A DNA stretch of 7,065 bases from the NCBI GenBank assembly GCA_025800305.1, contig JAOXRY010000423.1:1-7065 (forward strand), read 5' to 3'. The translations under genes were made by a program, and so were the position numbers. The DNA comes from Campylobacterales bacterium (GTDB taxonomy: Bacteria > Campylobacterota > Campylobacteria > Campylobacterales > SZUA-545). The notes under the pieces were generated by a model. The model was given only the letters and a program-made list of their open reading frames with translations, made no database searches and had not been told where the DNA came from. Every line of letters starts with the position of its first letter. The stretch's first letter is position 1. Of the stretch, positions 1 to 7,063 are shown one piece after another.

Positions 1-2
1 AC

Positions 3-9
3 AAGGTGG
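3..9 (+). promoter_or_regulatory. Ribosome binding site of exbB
   Basis: AAGGTGG lies 7 nt before the ATG at 17 and resembles the Shine-Dalgarno consensus. It supports the ATG at 17 as the true start of the ExbB gene, so that gene is probably complete. It is one of only three clear ribosome binding sites in the window; several downstream genes appear to rely on translational coupling instead. Confidence 0.7.
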
Positions 10-16
10 CATTATT

Positions 17-508
17 ATGTACATTCTTTTAGGACTTAACATCCTTGGATTTTCAATAATGGCATATAAAATCATTGTTATCTACTTAGAAAAAAAGAAA
101 AAAGAGACTCAAGTTAGAAAAATCTACCAAGAAGTTAAAAATCTAAATATATCCAATGAAAATGATTTTAAAGAGGCACTTTTTATTGAGGCAAGAAGAT
201 ATCTACTTTCTGTAGAGATAGGAATGAACACAATTAAAATTATTGCATCAATTGCTCCTATCTTAGGTCTTCTTGGAACAGTTCTTGGTGTTTTGGAAGC
301 TTTCCAACAAATCGCTGCCGCTGGACTTGGAAATGGCGCTGATAACTTTGCTTCTGGTATCTCTTTGGCACTTATTACTACCATTGGTGGTCTTATTGTA
401 TCTTTGCCTCACTATATTGGATACAACTATATCAATGGAATGATTACCAATTTAGAAAGTGCCTATGAAACTCTACTGATAAAAGTTCACTCAAATGAAA
501 CTAACTAA
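17..508 (+). CDS. exbB: ExbB-type proton channel subunit (MotA/TolQ/ExbB family)
   Basis: Inner-membrane protein of 163 aa, predicted to form with ExbD the proton-driven motor that energises TonB and its outer-membrane receptors. Three hydrophobic segments are visible: residues 1-24, about 73-100 and about 114-141. The second carries the family motif APILGLLGTVLGV (80-92) and the third carries ALITTIGGLIVSLP (118-131); their Thr residues (88, 121/122) sit where the proton-path threonines of the family lie. The cytoplasmic loop between segments 1 and 2 is only about 48 residues, mostly charged, so the protein is much shorter than E. coli ExbB (about 244 aa); short versions are common in Campylobacterota. 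The start at 17 has a good ribosome binding site. The 3' end overlaps exbD by 14 nt. TolQ is the main alternative, but the neighbouring ExbD-type motif and lack of other tol genes favour ExbB. Confidence 0.92.
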   Translation: MYILLGLNILGFSIMAYKIIVIYLEKKKKETQVRKIYQEVKNLNISNENDFKEALFIEARRYLLSVEIGMNTIKIIASIAPILGLLGTVLGVLEAFQQIAAAGLGNGADNFASGISLALITTIGGLIVSLPHYIGYNYINGMITNLESAYETLLIKVHSNETN

Positions 509-887
509 AAAAAGAGAACATCTCTCAATGGATCTAACACCACTTATTGATGTGGTGTTTCTTCTACTGATTTTCTTTATTGTTGCTTCAGAATTCAAAA
601 AAGAGAATTCTGCCTTAAATCTTATTCTTCCAAAATCAGGACAACCTACCGTTCAGATAGAAAAGAAAGAGGTTTTAATTGAAGTAACCAATGAAAAAAT
701 CAGTTTTAAAGGAGAGGTTGTAACTGTTGAAGAGTTTCAAGATCTAGTATCAAAAGAGAAACCAGAAAACAATATCAATCTGAAAATTGATGAAAAAGTT
801 CTATACAAAAGAGTTATCAAGGTAATGGATATATTAAAAGCAAACAATCTAAACAACTTGATGCTAATTACTGAAAGAGAAAAATAA
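495..887 (+). CDS. exbD: ExbD-type biopolymer transport protein
   Basis: Single-pass inner-membrane partner of ExbB, 130 aa, close to the usual family size (about 130-145 aa). A short basic N-terminus (residues 1-9) leads into DLTPLIDVVFLLLIFFIV (13-30), the hallmark ExbD transmembrane helix; Asp19 matches the essential protonatable aspartate of the family. Residues 35-130 form the periplasmic domain, with the usual Lys/Glu-rich alternating beta-alpha pattern. TolR proteins normally have a different motif here (VTPFIDVMLVLL-like), so ExbD is preferred. The start at 495 lies within the end of exbB and has no clear Shine-Dalgarno, suggesting translational coupling. A later ATG at 528 would remove the conserved basic N-terminus and is less likely. 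The stop codon shares one base with the start of the next gene (TAATG). Confidence 0.94.
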   Translation: MKLTKKREHLSMDLTPLIDVVFLLLIFFIVASEFKKENSALNLILPKSGQPTVQIEKKEVLIEVTNEKISFKGEVVTVEEFQDLVSKEKPENNINLKIDEKVLYKRVIKVMDILKANNLNNLMLITEREK

Positions 888-2677
888 TGAAATACCTAAT
901 TCTAATCCTCGCAATTGCCCTTTCTTTGTTTGGAAGTGACAAAACCCACGCTTTAACCTTGGGAGGCTCTATAAAATACAAAGAAGGATTTACCCACTTT
1001 GACTATGTCAATCCTAAAATGAAAAAAGGTGGTATACTAAAAAGTTATGCCATTGGAACCTTCGATAGCCTTAATCCTTTTTTACTAAAAGGAAAAAGTG
1101 CTGTAGGAATTGTTCTTACTTACGACACACTTATGACTTCTAGCCTAGACGAAGAGTTTACATATTATGGGTTAATAGCCAAAAGTGCAAAAGTAGCAAA
1201 AGACAACTCTTTTGTTATTTTTTATATTAATAAAAAAGCTAAATTCCACGATGGAAAACCTATTACAGCAGAAGATGTGAAGTTCTCTTTTGAAACCCTT
1301 ACTACCAAAGGAACACCTTTTTACAAAAGATACTATAAAGAGGTCAAAGAAGCCATTGTCATTGATAAATACACAGTAAAATTTACTTTTAAAAATAAAG
1401 AGAATCTAGAGCTTCCTGTAATTCTTGGTCAACTAAAAGTCTTGCCAAAACACTTTTGGAAAAATAAAAATTTTTCTCACTCTTCCAATATAAAACCACT
1501 TGGTAGTGGACCATACAGACTAAAATCTTACAAATATGGAAAATATGTAGAGTATGAAAGAGTCAAAGACTACTGGGCTAAAGATCTCAATGTAAACAAA
1601 GGACTTTATAACTTTGGAAAAATCAAATATGACTACTACAAAGATCAAAATGTTGCGTTAGAAGCTTTTCTAGCAGGAGAATACTCGCTTCGTTTGGAAG
1701 GTACTGCCAAAAATTGGGCAACTCTTTATAAAGGTGATAATTTTAAAAAAGAGAAGATATTAAAAAAAGAGATCTATAACGCTTCAATAGGAAAAATGCA
1801 AGGGCTGATTTTTAATCTACGGGAAAAAAAGTTTGAAAATAGAGATGTTCGAAAAGCTATAAGTCTTCTTTTTGATTTTCAATGGACCAACAAAAATCTT
1901 TTTTATAGCCAGTATAAAAGAACAGAGAGTTTTTTTGAAAACTCCCAACTAAAAGCTACTGGTCTGCCATCAAAAGATGAGTTAAAACTACTAAATCAAA
2001 TTAAAGAGCATATTCCTCAAGAGGTATTTACAACTGTCTTTAAAACAAGTGTTACAAAAGGAGATGGAAAAATAAGAAATCAGCTAAGACAAGCACTTAG
2101 ACTATTTAAAAAAGCTGGATACTCTTTAAAAAAAGGAAAGTTAGTTGACAAAAAAGGAAAACAACTCTCTTTTGAAATAATTTTGGCATCTGCTACTTTT
2201 AATAGAATCCTTCTGCCTTTTAAGAAAAACTTAGCCCAAGTGGGAGTTAGATTAGATATAAAAACTATAGATAGAGTTCAATATATCAATAGACTACAAA
2301 ATTACAAATATGACATGACACTAAGACCTTATAGAATGTCAACTAGTCCTGGAAACGAACTTTATGGATATTTTTCCAGCAAGTATGCAGATACAGTTGG
2401 AGGTAGAAACTATTCAGGAATACAAAATAAAGGTGTTGACTTCTTAGTTGAAAAAATTGTGAAAGCTAAAAATAGAAAAGATCTCATCACAGGAGCAAAG
2501 GCTCTAGATAGAGTTTTGCTTCACTCTCATATGCTTATTCCAAACTGGTATATCGACACTTTTAGAGTTGCCCATTGGAACTACTTTATCATTCCTAAAA
2601 ATAAACCTAAATACTCTTATGGACTTTTCACTTGGGGAATTGATGAGAAAAAACAGAAGAGTTTAATAGAAAAATGA
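887..2677 (+). CDS. yejA: YejA-type periplasmic peptide-binding protein (ABC importer, SBP family 5)
   Basis: Extracellular solute-binding protein of 596 aa, exported to the periplasm, where it should capture cargo and deliver it to YejB/YejE. Residues 1-22 are a classical signal peptide (hydrophobic stretch 3-16, likely cleavage after Thr-His-Ala at 20-22); there is no lipobox cysteine, so it is soluble. YejA-specific motifs are abundant: HFDYVNP (37-43), GTFDSLNPF (57-65), FHDGKPITAEDVKFSFE (120-136), PLGSGPYR (204-211), AKNWAT (274-279), FDFQWTNKNLFY (329-340) and SPGNE (487-491). These separate it from OppA/DppA-type proteins. Known YejA-type systems import peptides and microcin C; an Agrobacterium relative (YepA) works with YejBEF on muropeptides. 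The cargo here cannot be read from sequence. It starts one base inside the exbD stop and ends in an ATGA overlap with yejB. Confidence 0.95.
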   Translation: MKYLILILAIALSLFGSDKTHALTLGGSIKYKEGFTHFDYVNPKMKKGGILKSYAIGTFDSLNPFLLKGKSAVGIVLTYDTLMTSSLDEEFTYYGLIAKSAKVAKDNSFVIFYINKKAKFHDGKPITAEDVKFSFETLTTKGTPFYKRYYKEVKEAIVIDKYTVKFTFKNKENLELPVILGQLKVLPKHFWKNKNFSHSSNIKPLGSGPYRLKSYKYGKYVEYERVKDYWAKDLNVNKGLYNFGKIKYDYYKDQNVALEAFLAGEYSLRLEGTAKNWATLYKGDNFKKEKILKKEIYNASIGKMQGLIFNLREKKFENRDVRKAISLLFDFQWTNKNLFYSQYKRTESFFENSQLKATGLPSKDELKLLNQIKEHIPQEVFTTVFKTSVTKGDGKIRNQLRQALRLFKKAGYSLKKGKLVDKKGKQLSFEIILASATFNRILLPFKKNLAQVGVRLDIKTIDRVQYINRLQNYKYDMTLRPYRMSTSPGNELYGYFSSKYADTVGGRNYSGIQNKGVDFLVEKIVKAKNRKDLITGAKALDRVLLHSHMLIPNWYIDTFRVAHWNYFIIPKNKPKYSYGLFTWGIDEKKQKSLIEK

Positions 2678-3774
2678 ATACCTATCTATTAAAAAGATTT
2701 TTTCTAATAATCCCTACTCTTTTAGGGATTATTACTATTAACTTCTTTGTAATTCAAACAAGTCCTGGTGGTCCTGTTGAACAGTTAATAGCCACACTAG
2801 AAGGAGAGGCTGATGGAAATTTGGAAAGAATAACAGGAAGTGGTTCAGATGACTTTCTTTCCAGTGAAGTCAATGAGGATAGTGAGACTCAAAAAATCTA
2901 CAAAGGTGCACAAGGACTTGATGAAGAACTTTTAGAGGAGATCAATAAACTTTACGGCTTTGATAAACCAATAGAAGAGAGATTTTTTAAAATGCTTAAA
3001 GACTACCTTCTTTTTGATTTTGGAAATAGTTTTTTCCGTGATGCACCTGTTGTAGATCTTATATTAGAAAAACTGCCTGTATCTATATCCTTAGGACTTT
3101 GGAGTACACTTATAATGTATCTTGTTTCTATCCCTCTTGGAATTAAAAAAGCCATAAATCATGGAACTAAATTCGATGTGTACACCTCAACTATAATCAT
3201 AGTAACAAATGCAATACCTGTGTTTTTATTTGCCATTATTCTTATAATATTTTTTGCAGGAGGACAATATTTAGATCTTTTTCCATTGAGAGGTCTTTTT
3301 AGTGATAACATTAACCAAATGTCAACTATTGAAGCAATAAAAGACTACTTTTGGCATCTGGCTCTTCCTATTACAGCAATGGTTATAGGTAGTTTCGCAG
3401 GACTTACAATGCTTACTAAAAACTCCTTTTTAGATGAGATAAAAAAACAGTACGTTTTAACAGCAAAAGCAAAAGGGCTAAGTGAGACAAAAGTTCTTTA
3501 TAAACACGTTTTTAGAAACGCAATGCTTTTGATTATTTCAGGGTTTCCAGCTGCATTTATCGGGATCTTTTTCACAGGAAGTCTTCTTATTGAAATTATT
3601 TTTTCACTAGACGGACTTGGACTTTTAGGTTTTGAAGCAACACTAAATAGAGACTATCCTGTTATGTTTGCAACCCTTTATATTTTTACTTTGATAGGTC
3701 TTATTACTTCTATAATCAGTGATATTACCTACATGATAGTAGATCCAAGAATAAACTTTGAGACTCAAAAATGA
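2674..3774 (+). CDS. yejB: YejB-type ABC importer permease
   Basis: Inner-membrane permease of 366 aa (E. coli YejB is about 364 aa), one half of the translocation pore paired with YejE. Membrane segments are visible at about 8-28, 134-157, 172-195, 226-246, 287-309 and 333-353. The N-terminus has the binding-protein-dependent permease pattern ending in TSPGGPVEQ (29-37). Residues 43-95 form a long acidic periplasmic stretch before YGFDKPIEERF (94-104); YejB proteins generally have this long stretch. The cytoplasmic EAA loop that docks on the ATPase is at about 260-283 (AKAKGLS, then the HVFRNA segment). The C-terminus YMIVDPRINFE (353-363) is typical of the family. The start overlaps the yejA stop as ATGA with only a weak purine-rich upstream tract, so re-initiation after yejA is likely. 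Confidence 0.95.
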   Translation: MNTYLLKRFFLIIPTLLGIITINFFVIQTSPGGPVEQLIATLEGEADGNLERITGSGSDDFLSSEVNEDSETQKIYKGAQGLDEELLEEINKLYGFDKPIEERFFKMLKDYLLFDFGNSFFRDAPVVDLILEKLPVSISLGLWSTLIMYLVSIPLGIKKAINHGTKFDVYTSTIIIVTNAIPVFLFAIILIIFFAGGQYLDLFPLRGLFSDNINQMSTIEAIKDYFWHLALPITAMVIGSFAGLTMLTKNSFLDEIKKQYVLTAKAKGLSETKVLYKHVFRNAMLLIISGFPAAFIGIFFTGSLLIEIIFSLDGLGLLGFEATLNRDYPVMFATLYIFTLIGLITSIISDITYMIVDPRINFETQK

Positions 3775-4787
3775 CACTAAATAAAATAAATCAACGACGA
3801 CTAGAAAACTTTAAAAACAATAAAAGAGGCTACTACTCTTTTTATATATTTACAGCACTATTTTTAATCACTCTTTTTGCAGAGTTCATTGCCAATGATA
3901 AGCCAATTCTGATTATAAATAAAAGCCAATACTTTGCTCCTGTGTTTCAAGACTACACGGAAAAAGATTTTGGTGGAGATTTGGAACTTAATGTAAATTA
4001 CAAAGATGAATATACTCAAGATCTTTTAAAAGATGCTTTTATCTTGTGGGCACCTATTAGATACTCCTACGATACTATTAACTACAATCTTGAAACCCCA
4101 GCACCATCAGCTCCAACGGTAGATAATCTTCTAGGAACAGATGACCATGGAAGAGATGTTTTAGCAAGAATTATCTATGGATTTAGAATCTCAGTTCTTT
4201 TTGGACTAGCTCTTACAATTTTTAGCTCAATTATTGGTATTTTTGTTGGTGCGGTTCAAGGATATAAAGGTGGAAAGATAGATCTTTTTGGACAAAGATT
4301 TATAGAGATCTGGTCAAGCCTTCCTACTCTGTATCTTTTAATGATTCTCACAAACTATATAACTCCAACTTTTTGGTGGCTTTTAGGGATCTTACTTCTT
4401 TTTTCTTGGACTTCTTTAGTTGGAGTTGTTAGAGCTGAATTCTTAAGGGGAAGAAACTTTGAATACATAATGGCAGCGAAAGCTTTAGGGGTTAGCGACA
4501 ATAAAATTATGTTCAAACATATCCTACCAAATGCAATTGTTGCAACAATTACTTTTATGCCTTTTATTCTTAGTGGAAGTATCACAACTCTAACATCTTT
4601 AGACTTTTTAGGTTTTGGTCTTCCTGTTGGAAGCCCAAGTCTTGGAGAGTTACTTGCCCAAGGAAAAGCAAATCTTCACGCACCATGGCTAGGAATAACA
4701 GCTTTTGTTGTACTTTCATCTATCCTTATTCTTCTTATCTTCGTTGGAGAAGCAGTAAGAGATGCTTTTGATTCTAGGAGTAATTAA
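3771..4787 (+). CDS. yejE: YejE-type ABC importer permease
   Basis: Second inner-membrane permease, 338 aa (E. coli YejE is about 341 aa). The N-terminal cytoplasmic stretch (1-20) leads to a first membrane helix (about 21-41) and then a periplasmic region (42-120) with ANDKP (41-45), DFGGDLE (66-72) and WAPIRYSY (93-100), all characteristic of YejE. LGTDDHGRDVLARIIYG (121-137) is the classic OppC/DppC/YejE signature before the transmembrane core. Further helices lie at about 139-163, 184-196, 201-221, 257-278 and 308-326. The EAA loop is at about 231-255 (AAKALGVSDNKIMFKHILPNA). The C-terminus GEAVRDAFD (326-334) is the usual ending of this subfamily. It overlaps the yejB stop as ATGA and shares one base with the yejF start. 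Confidence 0.95.
   Translation: MTLNKINQRRLENFKNNKRGYYSFYIFTALFLITLFAEFIANDKPILIINKSQYFAPVFQDYTEKDFGGDLELNVNYKDEYTQDLLKDAFILWAPIRYSYDTINYNLETPAPSAPTVDNLLGTDDHGRDVLARIIYGFRISVLFGLALTIFSSIIGIFVGAVQGYKGGKIDLFGQRFIEIWSSLPTLYLLMILTNYITPTFWWLLGILLLFSWTSLVGVVRAEFLRGRNFEYIMAAKALGVSDNKIMFKHILPNAIVATITFMPFILSGSITTLTSLDFLGFGLPVGSPSLGELLAQGKANLHAPWLGITAFVVLSSILILLIFVGEAVRDAFDSRSN
4776..4780 (+). promoter_or_regulatory. Ribosome binding site of yejF
   Basis: AGGAG sits 6 nt before the ATG at 4787, inside the last codons of yejE. It confirms the start of the ATPase gene, whose ATG shares one base with the yejE TAA stop. It is the clearest internal ribosome binding site of the operon. Confidence 0.75.
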
Positions 4788-6346
4788 TGGATATTTTACA
4801 AATTAAAGATCTCAAATTATCAATTTCTCAAAAAGAAATTATTAAAGGAATAGATCTTTGTATAAAAAAAGGAAAAATCACTGCATTAGTTGGGGAAAGT
4901 GGAAGTGGCAAGTCTATGACTGCAAATTCTATTTTAAAACTTTTTACAACCAACTATAACCTAAGTGGAAATGTTTTTTTTCAAGACAGAGATCTTATCA
5001 AGCTAAAAGAGGAAGAGCTAATGAGTATTAGAGGTAGTGAGATCTCTTATATTTTCCAAGAGCCAATGAGTGCACTAAATCCTCTTCACACAGTTGAAAA
5101 ACAGATAAAAGAGATTGTTACAACTCACAATATTATTTCCAATACAGAACTAAACAAAAAACTAGACAAACTTCTAAAAGATGTTGGGCTTACTGACACA
5201 AAGAAAATTAAAAGTTCTTTTCCTCATCAGCTAAGTGGAGGACAAAGACAAAGAGTAATGATTGCTATGGCTTTAGCAAACAACCCAAAAATTCTAATAG
5301 CTGATGAACCAACAACATCTTTGGATGTAACAATTCAAAAACAGATTCTAGATCTTATTATAGATCTTAAAAATAAGATGGATATGACTGTTATTCTTAT
5401 TACCCATGACTTAGGAGTTGTGGAAAATTATAGTCAAGATCTCTATATTATGAAAAATGGAAAGATCATAGAGTCAGGAAAGACCCAAGAGATCTTTTCC
5501 AATCCAAAAGAAGACTACACAAAAGAACTTCTAGGAGAGATGTCTAAAGAGTTTTTCTTCTCTACAAAAAAAGAGAAGATCTTAGATGTTCAAAACCTCA
5601 ATATTAACTATCCACTTTCAAAAGAGTTTTTAAAAAAGCAAAAATTTTTTCATGCTGTAAAAGATGGAAACTTTCAGCTGTTTAAAGGTGAAAATCTAGG
5701 GATAGTAGGAGAGAGTGGTAGTGGAAAAAGCTCCTTGGCAAAGGCTCTTCTAAATCTTATAGACTTTACAGGAAATGTCATTTTTTTAGAAAACTCCTTA
5801 AAAGAAATCAACAGCAAAGATCTAAAGAAAATAAGAAAAGATCTCCAGGTTGTATTTCAAGATCCTTTCGGTAGTTTAAACCCTAGAATGAACATTGAAA
5901 ACATAGTATCAGAAGGCTTAGATGTTCATACAGATCTAACAAAAGAAGAAAAAACCAAAAAGATAATCTCTATCTTAGAAAGTGTAGGATTATCCTCTTT
6001 AGATCTGGAAAAATTTCCCCACGAATTTTCAGGAGGACAAAGACAAAGAATAGCAATAGCAAGAGCTATTATCCTAAATCCAAAACTAATAATTCTAGAT
6101 GAACCAACATCAGCACTGGATAGATCTGTACAATTTAAGGTTTTAAACCTACTAAAGAAACTTCAAAAAGAGCTAGATCTAACATATATTCTTATTAGCC
6201 ATGATTTACAAATAATAAAAGCACTTTGTAACAATACAATCGTAATGAAAGATGGAGAAATTATCGAACAAGATACAACAAAAGAGATCTTCTTAAATCC
6301 AAAAAACAGCTATACAAAAGAGCTGATTGACTCATCTTTTATTTAG
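4787..6346 (+). CDS. yejF: YejF-type ABC importer ATPase with two fused nucleotide-binding domains
   Basis: Cytoplasmic ATPase of 519 aa (E. coli YejF is about 529 aa) that powers the YejB/YejE pore. Both nucleotide-binding domains are intact. Domain 1: Walker A GESGSGKS (36-43), Q-loop FQEP (90-93), signature LSGGQ (149-153), Walker B ILIADEP (169-175) and switch histidine in THD (206-208). Domain 2: Walker A GESGSGKS (308-315), Q-loop FQDP (357-360), signature FSGGQ (414-418), Walker B LIILDEP (434-440) and SHD (471-473). Each domain is followed by the oligopeptide-transporter extension, seen as SNPKEDYTKELL (238-249) and LNPKNSYTKELI (503-514). All catalytic residues are present in both halves, so two active ATP sites are expected. 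The gene contains 16 copies of AGATCT, far more than its neighbours. It ends in TAG 7 nt before the probable start of the response regulator. Confidence 0.95.
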   Translation: MDILQIKDLKLSISQKEIIKGIDLCIKKGKITALVGESGSGKSMTANSILKLFTTNYNLSGNVFFQDRDLIKLKEEELMSIRGSEISYIFQEPMSALNPLHTVEKQIKEIVTTHNIISNTELNKKLDKLLKDVGLTDTKKIKSSFPHQLSGGQRQRVMIAMALANNPKILIADEPTTSLDVTIQKQILDLIIDLKNKMDMTVILITHDLGVVENYSQDLYIMKNGKIIESGKTQEIFSNPKEDYTKELLGEMSKEFFFSTKKEKILDVQNLNINYPLSKEFLKKQKFFHAVKDGNFQLFKGENLGIVGESGSGKSSLAKALLNLIDFTGNVIFLENSLKEINSKDLKKIRKDLQVVFQDPFGSLNPRMNIENIVSEGLDVHTDLTKEEKTKKIISILESVGLSSLDLEKFPHEFSGGQRQRIAIARAIILNPKLIILDEPTSALDRSVQFKVLNLLKKLQKELDLTYILISHDLQIIKALCNNTIVMKDGEIIEQDTTKEIFLNPKNSYTKELIDSSFI

Positions 6347-6348
6347 GA
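6345..6348 (+). promoter_or_regulatory. Ribosome binding site deciding the TTG start of the response regulator
   Basis: AGGA overlaps the yejF stop codon and sits 5 nt before TTG at 6354. No in-frame ATG exists near the N-terminus. The other upstream candidate, TTG at 6327, lacks a good Shine-Dalgarno and would add nine residues before the receiver domain. This favours TTG at 6354 as the start. Confidence 0.6.
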
Positions 6349-6353
6349 AAATT

Positions 6354-7007
6354 TTGAAAAATCATAAGATCTTAATTGTAGAAGACGAATCTTTAATAGC
6401 ACTAGATATAAAAAGAACCGTTTTACAATTAGGATATCGAGTTACTGATATCGCTTCAAATGAGAAAGATGTATTTAAAAGCATAAAAACCAATCAACCA
6501 GATATTATTTTAATGGATATATTTCTTAAAAACAGTTGTGATGGTATAGAAATCACAAGAAAAATACAGCAAACTAAAAATATCCCTGTTATCTACCTTA
6601 CAGGCTCCCAAGATGATGCAACAGTAGACAGAGCAATAGAGACAAACCCTGTAAGCTTCATAACAAAACCCTTTAAAAGAGCAGATCTAAGATACGCCTT
6701 ACAATTAGGAGAGAAACAGTACAATAACAGTCAACTCCCCTCTAATTACACTTTTAACGTTAAAGAGAACCAACTCTACTATAAAGACAAAATACAAAAG
6801 ATAGGAAATAGAGAAAAAATTTTTCTCAATCTACTGTTCCAAGCAGAAGGAAAATTAGTCACATTTGAAACAATAGAAAACGTCGTATGGGAAAATGATA
6901 CAGTTTCCAATGATGCTATAAGACTTATGATTTCAAGACTAAGAAAAAAGTTAGAATACGACTTTATAGAAACAATCTATTCTTTTGGTTTTAAGTTAAA
7001 ACTATGA
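6354..7007 (+). CDS. Response regulator with receiver and OmpR-type winged-helix DNA-binding domain
   Basis: Predicted cytoplasmic transcription factor of a two-component system, 217 aa from the TTG at 6354 (226 aa if TTG 6327 were used). With the shorter start, the protein begins MKNHKILIVEDE, as receivers usually do. Receiver domain, residues 4-120: acidic pair Glu10/Asp11, phospho-acceptor Asp55 in LMDIFL, switch Thr83 in YLTGS and Lys105 in TKPF, so it should be phosphorylatable. Residues about 131-217 form a Trans_Reg_C-type winged helix: REKIFLNLLF (153-162), ENVVW (175-179), the recognition-helix region AIRLMISRLRKKL (188-200) and the C-terminal hairpin IETIYSFGFKL (205-215). No histidine kinase is in the window. 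Being 7 nt downstream of yejF, it is probably co-transcribed and may control this operon, but its target is not shown by the sequence. Confidence is high for the family and lower for the start. Confidence 0.9.
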   Translation: MKNHKILIVEDESLIALDIKRTVLQLGYRVTDIASNEKDVFKSIKTNQPDIILMDIFLKNSCDGIEITRKIQQTKNIPVIYLTGSQDDATVDRAIETNPVSFITKPFKRADLRYALQLGEKQYNNSQLPSNYTFNVKENQLYYKDKIQKIGNREKIFLNLLFQAEGKLVTFETIENVVWENDTVSNDAIRLMISRLRKKLEYDFIETIYSFGFKLKL

Positions 7008-7042
7008 ATTTTTATTAAAATATTTCAAATTTTTCATTTTGT

Positions 7043-7063
7043 TACAGGTTTCGATACAGGTTT
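7043..7063. repeat. Short direct repeat, 9 bp with 12-bp period; possible regulator binding site
   Basis: TACAGGTTT occurs at 7043-7051 and again at 7055-7063, separated by CGA. It lies in the short non-coding tail after the response regulator stop (7007), following a very AT-rich stretch (7008-7042). Spaced direct half-sites are typical of OmpR-family operators, so this could be the binding site of the adjacent regulator. The window ends two bases later, so more copies or a downstream promoter cannot be seen. No GC-rich hairpin with a T-run, and so no clear terminator, is visible in this tail. Confidence 0.4.

Noticed and set aside
124..384. Open reading frame on the minus strand inside exbB
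   Set aside because: It is antisense to clearly conserved ExbB motifs, has no recognisable domain and no ribosome binding evidence; a shadow frame.
25..505. Truncated ExbB, because the protein is much shorter than the E. coli protein
   Set aside because: All three membrane segments and both core motifs are present and the start has a good ribosome binding site; short forms are normal in this bacterial group.
591..610. Two GAATTC palindromes 14 bp apart in exbD
   Set aside because: Encodes ordinary residues (Glu-Phe, then Glu-Asn-Ser) in a Lys/Glu-rich stretch just after the membrane helix; two copies can arise by chance.
2800..2956. Long acidic segment in YejB (residues about 43-95), possible inserted domain
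   Set aside because: YejB proteins, including E. coli YejB, have a stretch of comparable length at this place, so it is a family trait.
4355..4585. Open reading frame on the minus strand inside yejE
   Set aside because: Antisense to the conserved YejE transmembrane core and EAA loop; its composition is what the reverse complement of hydrophobic coding sequence gives.
4974..4981. T8 homopolymer in yejF (and T7 at 5781-5787) as a possible phase-variation tract
   Set aside because: Short for a phase-variable tract, encodes ordinary residues (Val-Phe-Phe) and is expected in AT-rich coding sequence; the reading frame is intact.
6433..6453. Direct repeat GATATCG in the response regulator gene
   Set aside because: Only 7 bp, inside conserved receiver coding sequence, and without any other structure around it.
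7008..7042. Possible terminator or stem (TTTTATTAAAA) after the response regulator
   Set aside because: The inverted repeat is A/T only, has almost no loop and is not followed by a defined T-run, so it would not form a stable terminator hairpin.
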